Shown piece by piece: positions 1-8,496 of a stretch of DNA of 40,319 nt; the stretch's first letter is position 1; every line of letters begins with the position of its first letter. The notes beneath the pieces are model-generated. The model had not been told where the DNA came from and ran no database searches. It saw only the letters and a list, made by a program, of their open reading frames with translations. The position numbers were made by a program, and so were the translations under genes. Location of the stretch: assembly GCA_001794125.1 (NCBI GenBank), contig MGJF01000003.1:22114-62432 (forward strand), read 5' to 3'. This DNA is from Candidatus Yanofskybacteria bacterium RIFCSPHIGHO2_01_FULL_43_32. Lineage in GTDB: Bacteria > Patescibacteriota > Minisyncoccia > 2-02-FULL-40-12 > GWA2-44-9.

Positions 1-2
1 AA

Positions 3-923
3 TCCTGGAAAGAATTCTTGAAAAGAAAACGTAAAAGAAAGGATGTTCAGGAATTCAGCTTGTCTTTAATGGACAATATTGTCCAGCTTCACCAAGATTT
101 AACTAATCATACATATAATCACAGCCCATATCAAGCATTCCGTATAAATGACCCTAAGCCGAGGCAAATACATAAGTCTATAGTGCGAGACAGATTGCTA
201 CATCATGCCATACACAGAACGCTTTATCCCTTCTTTGACCGCACTTTTATTGGCGATTCTTTTTCTTGTCGGATAGGAAGGGGGACACACAAAGCCTTAA
301 ATCAATTCAGACAATTCGGATATAAAGTAAGCAAGAACAATACCCAGACCTGTTGGATACTGAAATGTGACATCAGGAAGTTTTTTGAAAATATTAACCA
401 TGAAATTTTACTTAGTATTTTAAAAAAATATATTTCTGACCCAAACATCATTTGGCTTTTAGAAAAAGTTATCAAAAGTTTTTCATCGGTTTCAGGCCGG
501 GGCTTGCCTTTAGGCAATCTTACCTCCCAGCTGTTCGTAAATATTTATATGAATGAATTTGACCAATGGATAAAGCATCACATGAAGGCGAAACATTATA
601 TCCGTTATGCCGACGATTTTGTGATTTTATCACACGATAAACCAGGGCTTGAGGAGTTGTTGCCGAAGGCGGGCGACTTTCTTTCAGAAACTCTGAAGCT
701 TGATGTCCATCCAGATAAGGTGTTTATTAAGACGCTTGCTTCCGGTGTTGATTTTCTGGGCTGGGTGCATTTTTCTGACCATCGGGTATTAAGAACCACA
801 ACAAAAAGGAGAATGTTTAAGAGAATTAAAAAAAATCTTGCGCCAGAAATCCTTAATTCTTATCTTGGACTTTTAAAGCACGGGAATACCAATAAAATCA
901 AATCTGTGATAAAATCTTTCTGA
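3..923 (+). CDS. Reverse transcriptase (RNA-directed DNA polymerase), DGR-like; 5' end truncated by window
   Basis: Motifs GLPLGNLTSQLFVNIYMNEFDQW (LGxxxSQ type) and IRYADDFVIL; N-terminal block DPKPRQIHKSIVRDRLLHHAIHRTLYPFFDRTFIGDSFSCRIGRGTHKA. Frame stays open upstream of the TTG at 18 (SWKEFLKRKRK), so the true start lies outside the window. Confidence 0.85.
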   Translation, partial: SWKEFLKRKRKRKDVQEFSLSLMDNIVQLHQDLTNHTYNHSPYQAFRINDPKPRQIHKSIVRDRLLHHAIHRTLYPFFDRTFIGDSFSCRIGRGTHKALNQFRQFGYKVSKNNTQTCWILKCDIRKFFENINHEILLSILKKYISDPNIIWLLEKVIKSFSSVSGRGLPLGNLTSQLFVNIYMNEFDQWIKHHMKAKHYIRYADDFVILSHDKPGLEELLPKAGDFLSETLKLDVHPDKVFIKTLASGVDFLGWVHFSDHRVLRTTTKRRMFKRIKKNLAPEILNSYLGLLKHGNTNKIKSVIKSF

Positions 924-1369
924 TGTTAGACCTCGTTTTCAAAAATTATACACAAGGAAAGGCTCCGGGTGAAAAGTTTTTCAGGAAGATTTTGAATACA
1001 GGCACAAAGGAACTCAATATAAAGGATAAAAATGTTGAGGTGGGCTTGAATTTGGTAGGTGAAGCCAAGATAAAAGAGCTTAACAAGAAATACCGAGGCA
1101 AGAACGAGGTTACCGATGTTTTGTCTTTTCCTCTTGAAGAAACCGGATTGAGAAAATATGGTATACTTCCGTTAGGAGACATTTTCATTTGTCTACCTTT
1201 TGCGGTTAAAGAAGCAGAAAGACAGAGCATTAGCTTAGAAAAAGAATTGGCGCGGCTAACAGTACATGGATTTTTGCATTTATTGGGATATGACCACGAA
1301 AAATTCGTTGCTGAGAAGAAAAAAATGTTCAGATTGGAAAGTAAAATTTTAAATAAATTAAACAAGTAA
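923..1369 (+). CDS. ybeY: Endoribonuclease YbeY (rRNA maturation factor)
   Basis: HGFLHLLGYDHE metal-binding motif; NKKYRGKNEVTDVLSFPLEE; ATG overlaps RT stop (TGATG). Confidence 0.93.
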   Translation: MLDLVFKNYTQGKAPGEKFFRKILNTGTKELNIKDKNVEVGLNLVGEAKIKELNKKYRGKNEVTDVLSFPLEETGLRKYGILPLGDIFICLPFAVKEAERQSISLEKELARLTVHGFLHLLGYDHEKFVAEKKKMFRLESKILNKLNK

Positions 1370-1370
1370 T

Positions 1371-2612
1371 ATGGCCCGTCCATACATAATTTCTGGGATA
1401 GACATTGGTAATTCTCAAGTAAAAGTCGTAATCGCAAAGATAGACCGCGATACTTTGGGGGCCGAAATTTTAGGAGTGGGAAGCGCCATTTCAAACGGTT
1501 TAAGACGCGGAACGGTGGTTGATATAGAGGAAACCATCGAGAATGTTCGGACGGCAGTCCAAAGAGCCGAGGCAATGGCCGGTGTTAATATTAAGAGAGC
1601 TTACCTTGCCGTAAACGGACTTCACATCAAAACCCAGATATCCCGGGGCGTGATTGCCGTATCCCGCGTCGACGGGGAAATATCCCAGAATGATATTGAC
1701 AGAGTTTTGCAGGCGGCATCGGTCGTGAGTTTGCCGGCTAATAGAGAAGTAATTCATATCTTACCGCGCAACTATATTGTAGACGGAACCGAATACGTCA
1801 AAAATCCAATGGGCATGAAAGGCGTCCGCCTGGAATCGGAGGTATTTATAATTGACGGACTTTCTCCTTATTTAAGAAACATGGCCAAGTGTGTGAATGA
1901 AAATAATATAGAAGTATCCGGATTGGTTTTTGCGCCATTGGCTTCAGCGCTTGCGGTTCTGGATAAAAACCAAAAAGAATATGGAGTTATGAATCTTGAT
2001 TTCGGCGGAGGCACTTCCACTCTGACAGTCTTTGAAGAGGCCGATTTGCTTCATAGTGTAGTTTTACCGATTGGTTCAAAACATATTACATCTGATCTGG
2101 CCGTTGCTTTGAGAACTTCTATAGATACCGCTGAAAGAGTAAAAATCGAACACGGAGCGACCTCGGAAGGCGAGGATCTGCGCAAAAGAGGGAATATAGA
2201 TTTGTCTGAACTGATGGCGGAGAAAGATTTTGTTCTTCCCAGAAAGCAATTAATAAGAGTTGTAGACGCACGCGCTCAGGAGTTATTGGAAATGGTGGCA
2301 AATGAATTGAAAAAGATTTCCAAAGGAATGCTTCCGGCCGGAGTGGTTTTGTCGGGAGGCGGAGCAAATTTACCCGGTCTTGCGGCTATGGTAAAAGATA
2401 AGTTGCGGTTGCCGGTAAGAATTGCCAAACCTTTGAATCTGTCCGGAACGGCCGATAATATGGACGACCCTTCTTTTTCGGTCGCGGCTGGATTGATAAC
2501 ATGGGGTATAGATGAAGAATTTGGCGGGAACAAGGGTTCTAAAAACGGCCAGTTTTTTAACGATGGCTCATTTAAGAAGATTTTGAGCTGGTTAAAAAAC
2601 TTCTCCCCCTAA
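1371..2612 (+). CDS. ftsA: Cell division protein FtsA
   Basis: Actin-like ATPase motifs (SGIDIGNSQVKVVIA, NLDFGGGTSTLTVF, VVLSGGGANLPGL); adjacent to ftsZ. Confidence 0.93.
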   Translation: MARPYIISGIDIGNSQVKVVIAKIDRDTLGAEILGVGSAISNGLRRGTVVDIEETIENVRTAVQRAEAMAGVNIKRAYLAVNGLHIKTQISRGVIAVSRVDGEISQNDIDRVLQAASVVSLPANREVIHILPRNYIVDGTEYVKNPMGMKGVRLESEVFIIDGLSPYLRNMAKCVNENNIEVSGLVFAPLASALAVLDKNQKEYGVMNLDFGGGTSTLTVFEEADLLHSVVLPIGSKHITSDLAVALRTSIDTAERVKIEHGATSEGEDLRKRGNIDLSELMAEKDFVLPRKQLIRVVDARAQELLEMVANELKKISKGMLPAGVVLSGGGANLPGLAAMVKDKLRLPVRIAKPLNLSGTADNMDDPSFSVAAGLITWGIDEEFGGNKGSKNGQFFNDGSFKKILSWLKNFSP

Positions 2613-2625
2613 GTCCGACATCGGG

Positions 2626-2646
2626 TTATTCACAGAGTTATCCACA
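2626..2646 (+). promoter_or_regulatory. Two tandem DnaA-box-like 9-mers (TTATTCACA, TTATCCACA)
   Basis: Direct match to DnaA box consensus TTATNCACA; starts 12 bp apart (2626, 2638). Confidence 0.6.
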
Positions 2647-2663
2647 GCCAGTTAATCCATTAT

Positions 2664-2692
2664 TTGATACTGGTATTATTTTGTGTTAATAC
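2664..2692 (+). promoter_or_regulatory. Putative sigma70-type promoter upstream of ftsZ
   Basis: TTGATA - 17 nt - TAATAC. Confidence 0.5.
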
Positions 2693-2724
2693 GCATATGA
2701 CATTGCCATAATTAATTAAATTCT

Positions 2725-3861
2725 ATGGGACAAATAGTAAAACCTCCGTTTGAAACATTCGCAAGGATAAAAGTCGTCGGCGTAGGCGGTTCGGGCTGCA
2801 ACGCTTTGGCAAGAATGATCGAAGCCAGAATCCACGGCGTAGAATTTATTGCCATTAATACTGACGCGCAGGCTTTGCATAATAGCATCGCCACCACCAA
2901 GATCCACATTGGCAAAAGTTTAACCCGGGGTCTTGGCGCCGGAATGAATCCGGAAATAGGCAAACAAGCCGCCGAAGATACCAAAGAAGAAGTGATGAAC
3001 GCTTTAAAAGGCGCCGATATGGTTTTTATAACGGCGGGAATGGGAGGCGGAACCGGAACCGGAGCCTCGCCGGTAATTGCGGATATCGCAAAAGACGTCG
3101 GAGCTCTTACGGTAGCCGTTGTGACCAAGCCCTTCAGTTTTGAAGGACCCCAAAGGTCAAGAATCGCCGAAGACGGATGGAATGTCTTGAGAGACAAGGT
3201 TGATGCTTTGATTACCATTCCCAACGACCGGCTCTTATCGGTTATAGATAGAAAAACTCCCTTGTTAGAATCATTCGGAATAGTGGACGATGTTTTGAGG
3301 CAGGGTGTTCAAGGCATTTCCGATCTGATAACCATTCCGGGAATAATCAATGTTGATTTTGCTGATGTTAAAACAATTATGGCCAATTCCGGCTCGGCAT
3401 TAATGGGTATAGGTAAATCAATCGGCGAAGACAGGGCAGTAGAAGCCGCCAAGATGGCGATTAACTCTCCCTTGTTGGAAGTTTCAATAGATGGAGCCCG
3501 CGGAGTTTTGTTCAACGTATCCGGAGGTACGGATATGGCGATGGCTGAAATAAATGAGGCGGCCAGAATAATTACGGAACACATTGATCCTGACGCAAAA
3601 GTTATTTTCGGAGCGGTTTTGGATAATAATCTTAAGAAAGGAGAATTAAAAGTTACCGTTGTGGCCACTGGATTTAATAACGGCTATCCCGCTGCCACCA
3701 AACTGCCGATGAGTGAAAGGCAAAATATGTTTGAAAATGTAGCTAAAAAACAGGTTAATCAATTCAATGGCACACCCGCAGTCAAGGAACTCGTTGATTC
3801 TTCGTTGAATGACGAAGAATTCGATATCCCGGCGTTTATCAGGCGGAAGATGAATAAGTAG
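2725..3861 (+). CDS. ftsZ: Cell division protein FtsZ
   Basis: Tubulin signature [19 protein letters not shown]-terminal [10 protein letters not shown] peptide. Confidence 0.97.
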   Translation: MGQIVKPPFETFARIKVVGVGGSGCNALARMIEARIHGVEFIAINTDAQALHNSIATTKIHIGKSLTRGLGAGMNPEIGKQAAEDTKEEVMNALKGADMVFITAGMGGGTGTGASPVIADIAKDVGALTVAVVTKPFSFEGPQRSRIAEDGWNVLRDKVDALITIPNDRLLSVIDRKTPLLESFGIVDDVLRQGVQGISDLITIPGIINVDFADVKTIMANSGSALMGIGKSIGEDRAVEAAKMAINSPLLEVSIDGARGVLFNVSGGTDMAMAEINEAARIITEHIDPDAKVIFGAVLDNNLKKGELKVTVVATGFNNGYPAATKLPMSERQNMFENVAKKQVNQFNGTPAVKELVDSSLNDEEFDIPAFIRRKMNK

Positions 3862-4145
3862 GGCGCTCCGCCCCTTCCGCTCAGCCACAATCCATCTCAG
3901 ACACGCCTCCGGTTCCCCAGCGAGGAACCTCGGCTACGTTCGCCACGGCTTCGCCTCGGCTTTTCGAATCCGGTTCAGATACTATTATAACCGGATTCGC
4001 CATGCGAAAAGCCGGGTCTCAAGTGTCTTCAATTGGATTGTCGGCCTGCGCTTTAAGATGGTGAGGAGGCAAACGGCCTCAAACGGAGAGGGGTTTCGCT
4101 CCACGGCGTCTTGTTTACATAGGTCCGCCCTATGTAGGTTTTTAT
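3862..4145 (+). other. Structured intergenic region downstream of ftsZ ending in a terminator-like hairpin
   Basis: Nested inverted repeats: ACAATCCA(3887)/TGGATTGT(4034), GACAC/GTGTC, CGGCTTTTCGAATCCGGTT(3957)/AACCGGATTCGccatgCGAAAAGCCG(3989), GGTTCCCCAGCGAGGAACC(3911); TACATAGGtccgCCTATGTA + GGTTTTTA at 4116-4143. Confidence 0.5.
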
Positions 4146-4156
4146 GTCTCAGTCAA

Positions 4157-4202
4157 ATGCTTAATTTTGCCTCGAACTCGAAAAACACAGAAAGTTTTTA
4201 AG
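4157..4202 (+). repeat. Dispersed repeat, copy 1 (related to 19594-19640)
   Basis: ATGCTtaATTTTGCCTCGAACTcgaaAAACACAGAAaGTTTTTAA shared with second site. Confidence 0.55.
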
Positions 4203-4413
4203 TTTTTCGATTTATAATGATATAATATGGATATGAATAAAACTACCAAGTTAACTTTAGTGGTAATAATTCTGTGGGCTGTTTGGATAACGAGTAAAGT
4301 GATTGTTCTCGAGGCCTGGTCCAATCAGTTCCGGCTTGTTATTGAAGCCATAAATGGGTTTAAGTAAGGCGCAATCTTGCCCATTTTAGACCGTTTGGTT
4401 TCGAGGGTAACAC

Positions 4414-4526
4414 AATGCTTAAATTAACTGATAATTTGCTTAAATAACAAATTTTAGCCGGAAAATCCCCTTAGGGAGGAACGGATGCTAAAATTTGTTA
4501 AGCAAATTGAGATTAATTTAAGTATT
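4414..4526. repeat. Long imperfect inverted repeat upstream of nrdJ
   Basis: AATGCTTAAATTAACTGATAATTTGCTTAAATAACAAATTTTAGC (4414-4458) versus reverse complement of 4487-4526 (AATACTTAAATTAATCTCAATTTGCTTAACAAATTTTAGC). Confidence 0.7.
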
Positions 4527-4702
4527 TGTCCGAAGAAGACAATAAGTCGTAATCCAACAGGTCGAAAATGGGTGAGGGTGAGCATACTTATCAACTTTTT
4601 TGAGGCTTGAAATAAATTAAATAAATTTCTATAGTGAAGCACGCGAGTTGGCGTATGTTTTAAAATAATTTCCCGCCTTTAAGCGGGATTAAATCTTCTT
4701 TA

Positions 4703-7438
4703 ATGGACAATAATTTATTTACCGACGAAGGTTCGACCGAACAAGGTCTCAAATGGCCGAGGATTTTTGGTTCTAAACATCCGTACGAAGAAATTATTTG
4801 GGAAAACAGGACTGCCAAGATTATTAAAGGAGACGGAACAGTTGTTTTTGAACAGAATGGCGTCGAGGTTCCTAATTTTTGGAGCCAGACGGCGACGGAT
4901 ATTGTTGCTTCGAAATATTTCCGAGGTCAGCTAAGCACTCAAAACAGAGAATACAGCGTAAAAGACATGATAGACCGGGTAGCCAAGACGATTGGTTATT
5001 GGGGATTCAAGGACGGTTTTTTTGCCACAGCCGGAGATTCTGAAAATTTTATTTTGGACCTGACTTGGATACTGGTAAATCAATACGCGGCGTTTAACAG
5101 CCCGGTTTGGTTTAATGTCGGCGTGCATGAAAGACCTCAATGTTCAGCCTGTTTTATCTTGGCTGTTGAAGACAACATGCAGTCGATTCTTGACTGGTAT
5201 CGCGACGAGGGCTGGATATTCAAATATGGTTCCGGCGCCGGAACAAACCTTTCTAAATTACGTTCTTCAAAGGAGCCGTTGTCAAAAGGCGGTTATTCTT
5301 CCGGCCCGGTTTCGTTTATGAAGGGTGCCGATGGCATCGCTAACTCTATTCGTTCGGGTGGCACGACCAGACGGGCGGCCAAGATGGTTGTTCTAAACGC
5401 CGATCATCCGGACATAAAGAATTTTATTTACTGCAAAAAGATAATTGAAAACATGACCAAAGCGCTCATCAGCGGCGGGATAAAAGATTCCATTACGGCC
5501 GATATTTTTGATCCCTACACCCTTCTCCCGTATCAAAATGCAAATAATTCGGTCAGAGTTAACGACGAATTTATGAGAGCGGTCCAAGCCGACGGGTATT
5601 GGGATTTAAGAGGTGTAACCACCGGTGAAACAATAGAAACCATAAAAGCAAGAGAATTAATGGATTGGATTGCCGATGCCGCCTGGCATAGCGCCGATCC
5701 TGGCATGCAATACGATACGACAATTAATGAGTGGCATACCTGTCCAAACACCGGAAGAATAAACGCTTCTAATCCCTGCAGCGAGTACATGCACTTGGAT
5801 AACAGCGCCTGCAATTTAGCTTCTTTGAATCTTCTCAAATTTTTGAAAATGGGCGGAAAGTTTGATGTGGAGTTGTTCAGAAAAGTTGTTGACACTATGA
5901 TTACCGCCCAGGATATACTCATAGATAATGCTTCATACCCTACTCAAAAGATAGGCGAGAATGCGAGGAATTACAGAGAGCTTGGTCTTGGATATGCCAA
6001 TCTCGGAGCAACCTTAATGGTTCTGGGATTGCCCTATGATTCGGAAAGGGGAAGAGTTTTGGCCGGGCAGATAACTTCTCTAATGTGCGGAGAGGCCTAT
6101 CGGATGTCGGCTGTGTTATCGAGTATCAAGGGACCTTTTGCCGGATATGAATTGAATATGGAACCGATGCTGGGGATTGTGGCCAAACATCTCGGTGAAT
6201 CGGAAAAATTATTTGAGATATCGGAGATGATGGGAATCGAAGACGGAGACCTTCATTTGGCTTCCCGTCTTGTCTGGCGCGACGCTTTGGATCTCGGAAG
6301 AAAATACGGCATAAGAAATTCTCAAATGACCGTCTTGGCGCCGACGGGAACGATTGCTTTTATGATGGACTGCGACACTACCGGAATCGAGCCGGAGCTT
6401 GCTCTCGTTAAATACAAAAAACTGGTGGGAGGAGGAACTTTGAAGCTGGTTAATACCCATGTCCCCTTGGCTTTAAGAAGATTGGGATATTCCAATGAAC
6501 AAATAGAAGATATTTCCAAATATTTAATGGATAAGGAAACAATAGAAGGCGCTCCGCATTTGAAAGAAGAACATACTCCTGTTTTTGATTGCTCGTTCAA
6601 AGCGCATAACGGGAAAAGAAGCATTGGTTACATGGGCCATATTAAAATGATGTCAACCGCCCAGCCGTTTATAAGCGGCGCAATATCAAAAACCGTAAAT
6701 TTGCCGGCTGAAGCGACCGTAGAAGACATAAAAAACGTTTTTATGGAAGGCTGGCGTTTGGGATTAAAGTCAATCGCGGTTTATCGCGACGGTTCCAAAT
6801 CTATTCAACCGCTTAATACAAAAAAAGAAGAGAACAACGCCTTTGTTGAAAAAATTAACGGCTATACAAGAATTAAACTGCCCAATGAAAGGCCTTCAAT
6901 CACTCACAAATTTAACGTCGGAGGATTTGAAAGTTATCTTACGGTTGGATTTTATCCCGACACAATGAAGCCCGGTGAAACTTTTCTTATCGCCGCCAAA
7001 GAGGGGAGCACGATATCGGGTTTATTCAACACAATAGCGACGCTTATATCCATGTGTCTTCAGTCGGGAGTTCCTTTGAAAACTCTGGTAAGAAAGTTTA
7101 AAGACACGAGATTTGATCCGGCCGGATTTACCACCAATCCGGAAATACCGACGGCGAAATCAATTACCGATTACGTTTTCAGATACTTGGGGATGAAATA
7201 TTTAAAGCCGGAAGACAAGGAAGAATTATTCGGTCCTGATCACTCTGTTGTATCGCCAACTGAGGTCAGGCCTCAATTGGCTGTTGAATCAAAAACTGAT
7301 TCTCTGTTAGCTGAACTGGTCTCAAAACCTTTTATTACTGACGCTCCCGCCTGCGTCCAATGCGGAACGCTGATGATCCGCGCCGGCTCCTGCTATTCAT
7401 GTCCTAATTGTTTTGCAACGACGGGTGTCTGTAACTAA
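4703..7438 (+). CDS. nrdJ: Adenosylcobalamin-dependent (class II) ribonucleoside-diphosphate reductase
   Basis: NSPVWFNVGV, NPCSEYMHLDNSACNLASLNL, TVLAPTGTIAFMMDCDTTGIEPE, C-terminal CVQCGTLMIRAGSCYSCPNCFATTGVC. Confidence 0.95.
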   Translation: MDNNLFTDEGSTEQGLKWPRIFGSKHPYEEIIWENRTAKIIKGDGTVVFEQNGVEVPNFWSQTATDIVASKYFRGQLSTQNREYSVKDMIDRVAKTIGYWGFKDGFFATAGDSENFILDLTWILVNQYAAFNSPVWFNVGVHERPQCSACFILAVEDNMQSILDWYRDEGWIFKYGSGAGTNLSKLRSSKEPLSKGGYSSGPVSFMKGADGIANSIRSGGTTRRAAKMVVLNADHPDIKNFIYCKKIIENMTKALISGGIKDSITADIFDPYTLLPYQNANNSVRVNDEFMRAVQADGYWDLRGVTTGETIETIKARELMDWIADAAWHSADPGMQYDTTINEWHTCPNTGRINASNPCSEYMHLDNSACNLASLNLLKFLKMGGKFDVELFRKVVDTMITAQDILIDNASYPTQKIGENARNYRELGLGYANLGATLMVLGLPYDSERGRVLAGQITSLMCGEAYRMSAVLSSIKGPFAGYELNMEPMLGIVAKHLGESEKLFEISEMMGIEDGDLHLASRLVWRDALDLGRKYGIRNSQMTVLAPTGTIAFMMDCDTTGIEPELALVKYKKLVGGGTLKLVNTHVPLALRRLGYSNEQIEDISKYLMDKETIEGAPHLKEEHTPVFDCSFKAHNGKRSIGYMGHIKMMSTAQPFISGAISKTVNLPAEATVEDIKNVFMEGWRLGLKSIAVYRDGSKSIQPLNTKKEENNAFVEKINGYTRIKLPNERPSITHKFNVGGFESYLTVGFYPDTMKPGETFLIAAKEGSTISGLFNTIATLISMCLQSGVPLKTLVRKFKDTRFDPAGFTTNPEIPTAKSITDYVFRYLGMKYLKPEDKEELFGPDHSVVSPTEVRPQLAVESKTDSLLAELVSKPFITDAPACVQCGTLMIRAGSCYSCPNCFATTGVCN

Positions 7439-7445
7439 AGTGTTC

Positions 7446-7649
7446 CCAGTCCGTCTCTAATTTTGACCACCAGTCCTCGTCTTCAAAAATATACTTAGCT
7501 CATTTGGGATTTAAGCCAAAATAACAGGTAACCCTCTCTTGCCTCCTCACTTGAAGCTCGGCGTTCGACCTCGTTATTTTGGATAAATCCTTAATTCTCT
7601 TTCATATATTTTCTCATCCTCAGAAAAGGCAAAATCAGAGACGGGCTGG
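7446..7649. repeat. Nested inverted-repeat structure downstream of nrdJ
   Basis: Outer CCAGTCCGTCTCTAATTTT(7446)/AAAATCAGAGACGGGCTGG(7631); inner GGATTTAAGCCAAAATAAC(7507)/GTTATTTTGGATAAATCC(7573). Confidence 0.6.
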
Positions 7650-7707
7650 TCGCTTATTATGTAATCTGGCTATTTCGCTCAAGTTTTGTTATTTTTGTTG
7701 TTAATAT

Positions 7708-8295
7708 ATGAAAAATATTGAACATATTTTTATTGGAATAGTTGGTCCTTCTGGCTCAGGCAAAACAACCCTTTGCAAAAAGTTAAAATCACTTTTGAAG
7801 GACTGCGAGCATATAAGATTGGATAATTATTTCAAAGCATCTAAAACTTTTCCCAAGAAAGGTAATTTTCGAAACTGGGAATTACCCTCTAACTTAAAGT
7901 TCGATGTTCTCTTGAGAAATCTAAAATTATTGAAAAATGGTCAAAGTGTCCACACAAAAACATTTCCTAAAAAAGCAGGGGCTAAAAGCGAACCATTAAT
8001 CCTGAAACCAAAAAGAATAATTCTTATAGAAGGCTTCGTGCTTTTCGAAGATAAAAAGGTTAGAGAGATGTTAGACGTAAAAATATACTTGGATATCCAT
8101 CCAGAATTAATGCTAAAGCGTAGAGCAATAAGATTTGGGCCAACTCATATAAATGAATACGATACTAAAATCGCTATTCCAGAATTTCTGAAATACGGAG
8201 TAACTCAAAAGAAATATGCGGACTACATTATAGATGCCACTAAGGCACAACCTTCAGTTATTAAGAAAGTGCAAAAAATTATCAGTTTTCTATAG
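7708..8295 (+). CDS. Uridine kinase-like P-loop nucleoside kinase
   Basis: GPSGSGKTTLCKKL Walker A; LDNYFK; IILIEGFVLF; overall uridine kinase/PRK family pattern. Confidence 0.75.
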   Translation: MKNIEHIFIGIVGPSGSGKTTLCKKLKSLLKDCEHIRLDNYFKASKTFPKKGNFRNWELPSNLKFDVLLRNLKLLKNGQSVHTKTFPKKAGAKSEPLILKPKRIILIEGFVLFEDKKVREMLDVKIYLDIHPELMLKRRAIRFGPTHINEYDTKIAIPEFLKYGVTQKKYADYIIDATKAQPSVIKKVQKIISFL

Positions 8296-8348
8296 AGCGT
8301 AGCCCCATTGCTTTTATGTCACTTTGACGAGACGAGGAAACAGATGAA

Positions 8349-8470
8349 TTTGAACTTTTATTGCCAATTGCTATCTAACCACCTAAGCAACCGGCGGAGG
8401 TAGAACCATTTTTAAAAATCAGTAGTATTTTTAAAAATGGTTCTACGTAGCATGCATGGAGGTTGTGTGA
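8349..8470 (+). repeat. Dispersed structured repeat family A, copy 1
   Basis: TTTGAAC..TATTGCC..AAGCAACCGGCGGAG + perfect 20-bp hairpin (8400-8419/8427-8446) + GTAGCATGCATGGAGGTTGTGTGA; shared with 21785-21904 (-) and 25064-25182 (+). Confidence 0.85.
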
Positions 8471-8496
8471 ACGGTAAAACCTGATATCTTAATTTA

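Noticed and set aside
1-1400. Template repeat / variable repeat pair for the RT
   Set aside because: No adenine-biased near-repeat found downstream of the RT in the window; the upstream side is not available.
946-1575. 209-aa minus-strand ORF and many other antisense ORFs in the track (e.g. 2712-3224, 14439-14918, 19615-20337, 33569-34150)
   Set aside because: They lie opposite confidently identified genes (ybeY/ftsA, ftsZ, Cys-rich protein, fusA, rplX/rplE) and show no recognisable domains; shadow ORFs.
4454-4642. 62-aa minus ORF in nrdJ upstream region
   Set aside because: Overlaps the inverted repeat and has no recognisable protein features.
4550-4702. Cobalamin riboswitch for nrdJ
   Set aside because: No B12-box-like sequence or typical fold recognised by eye.
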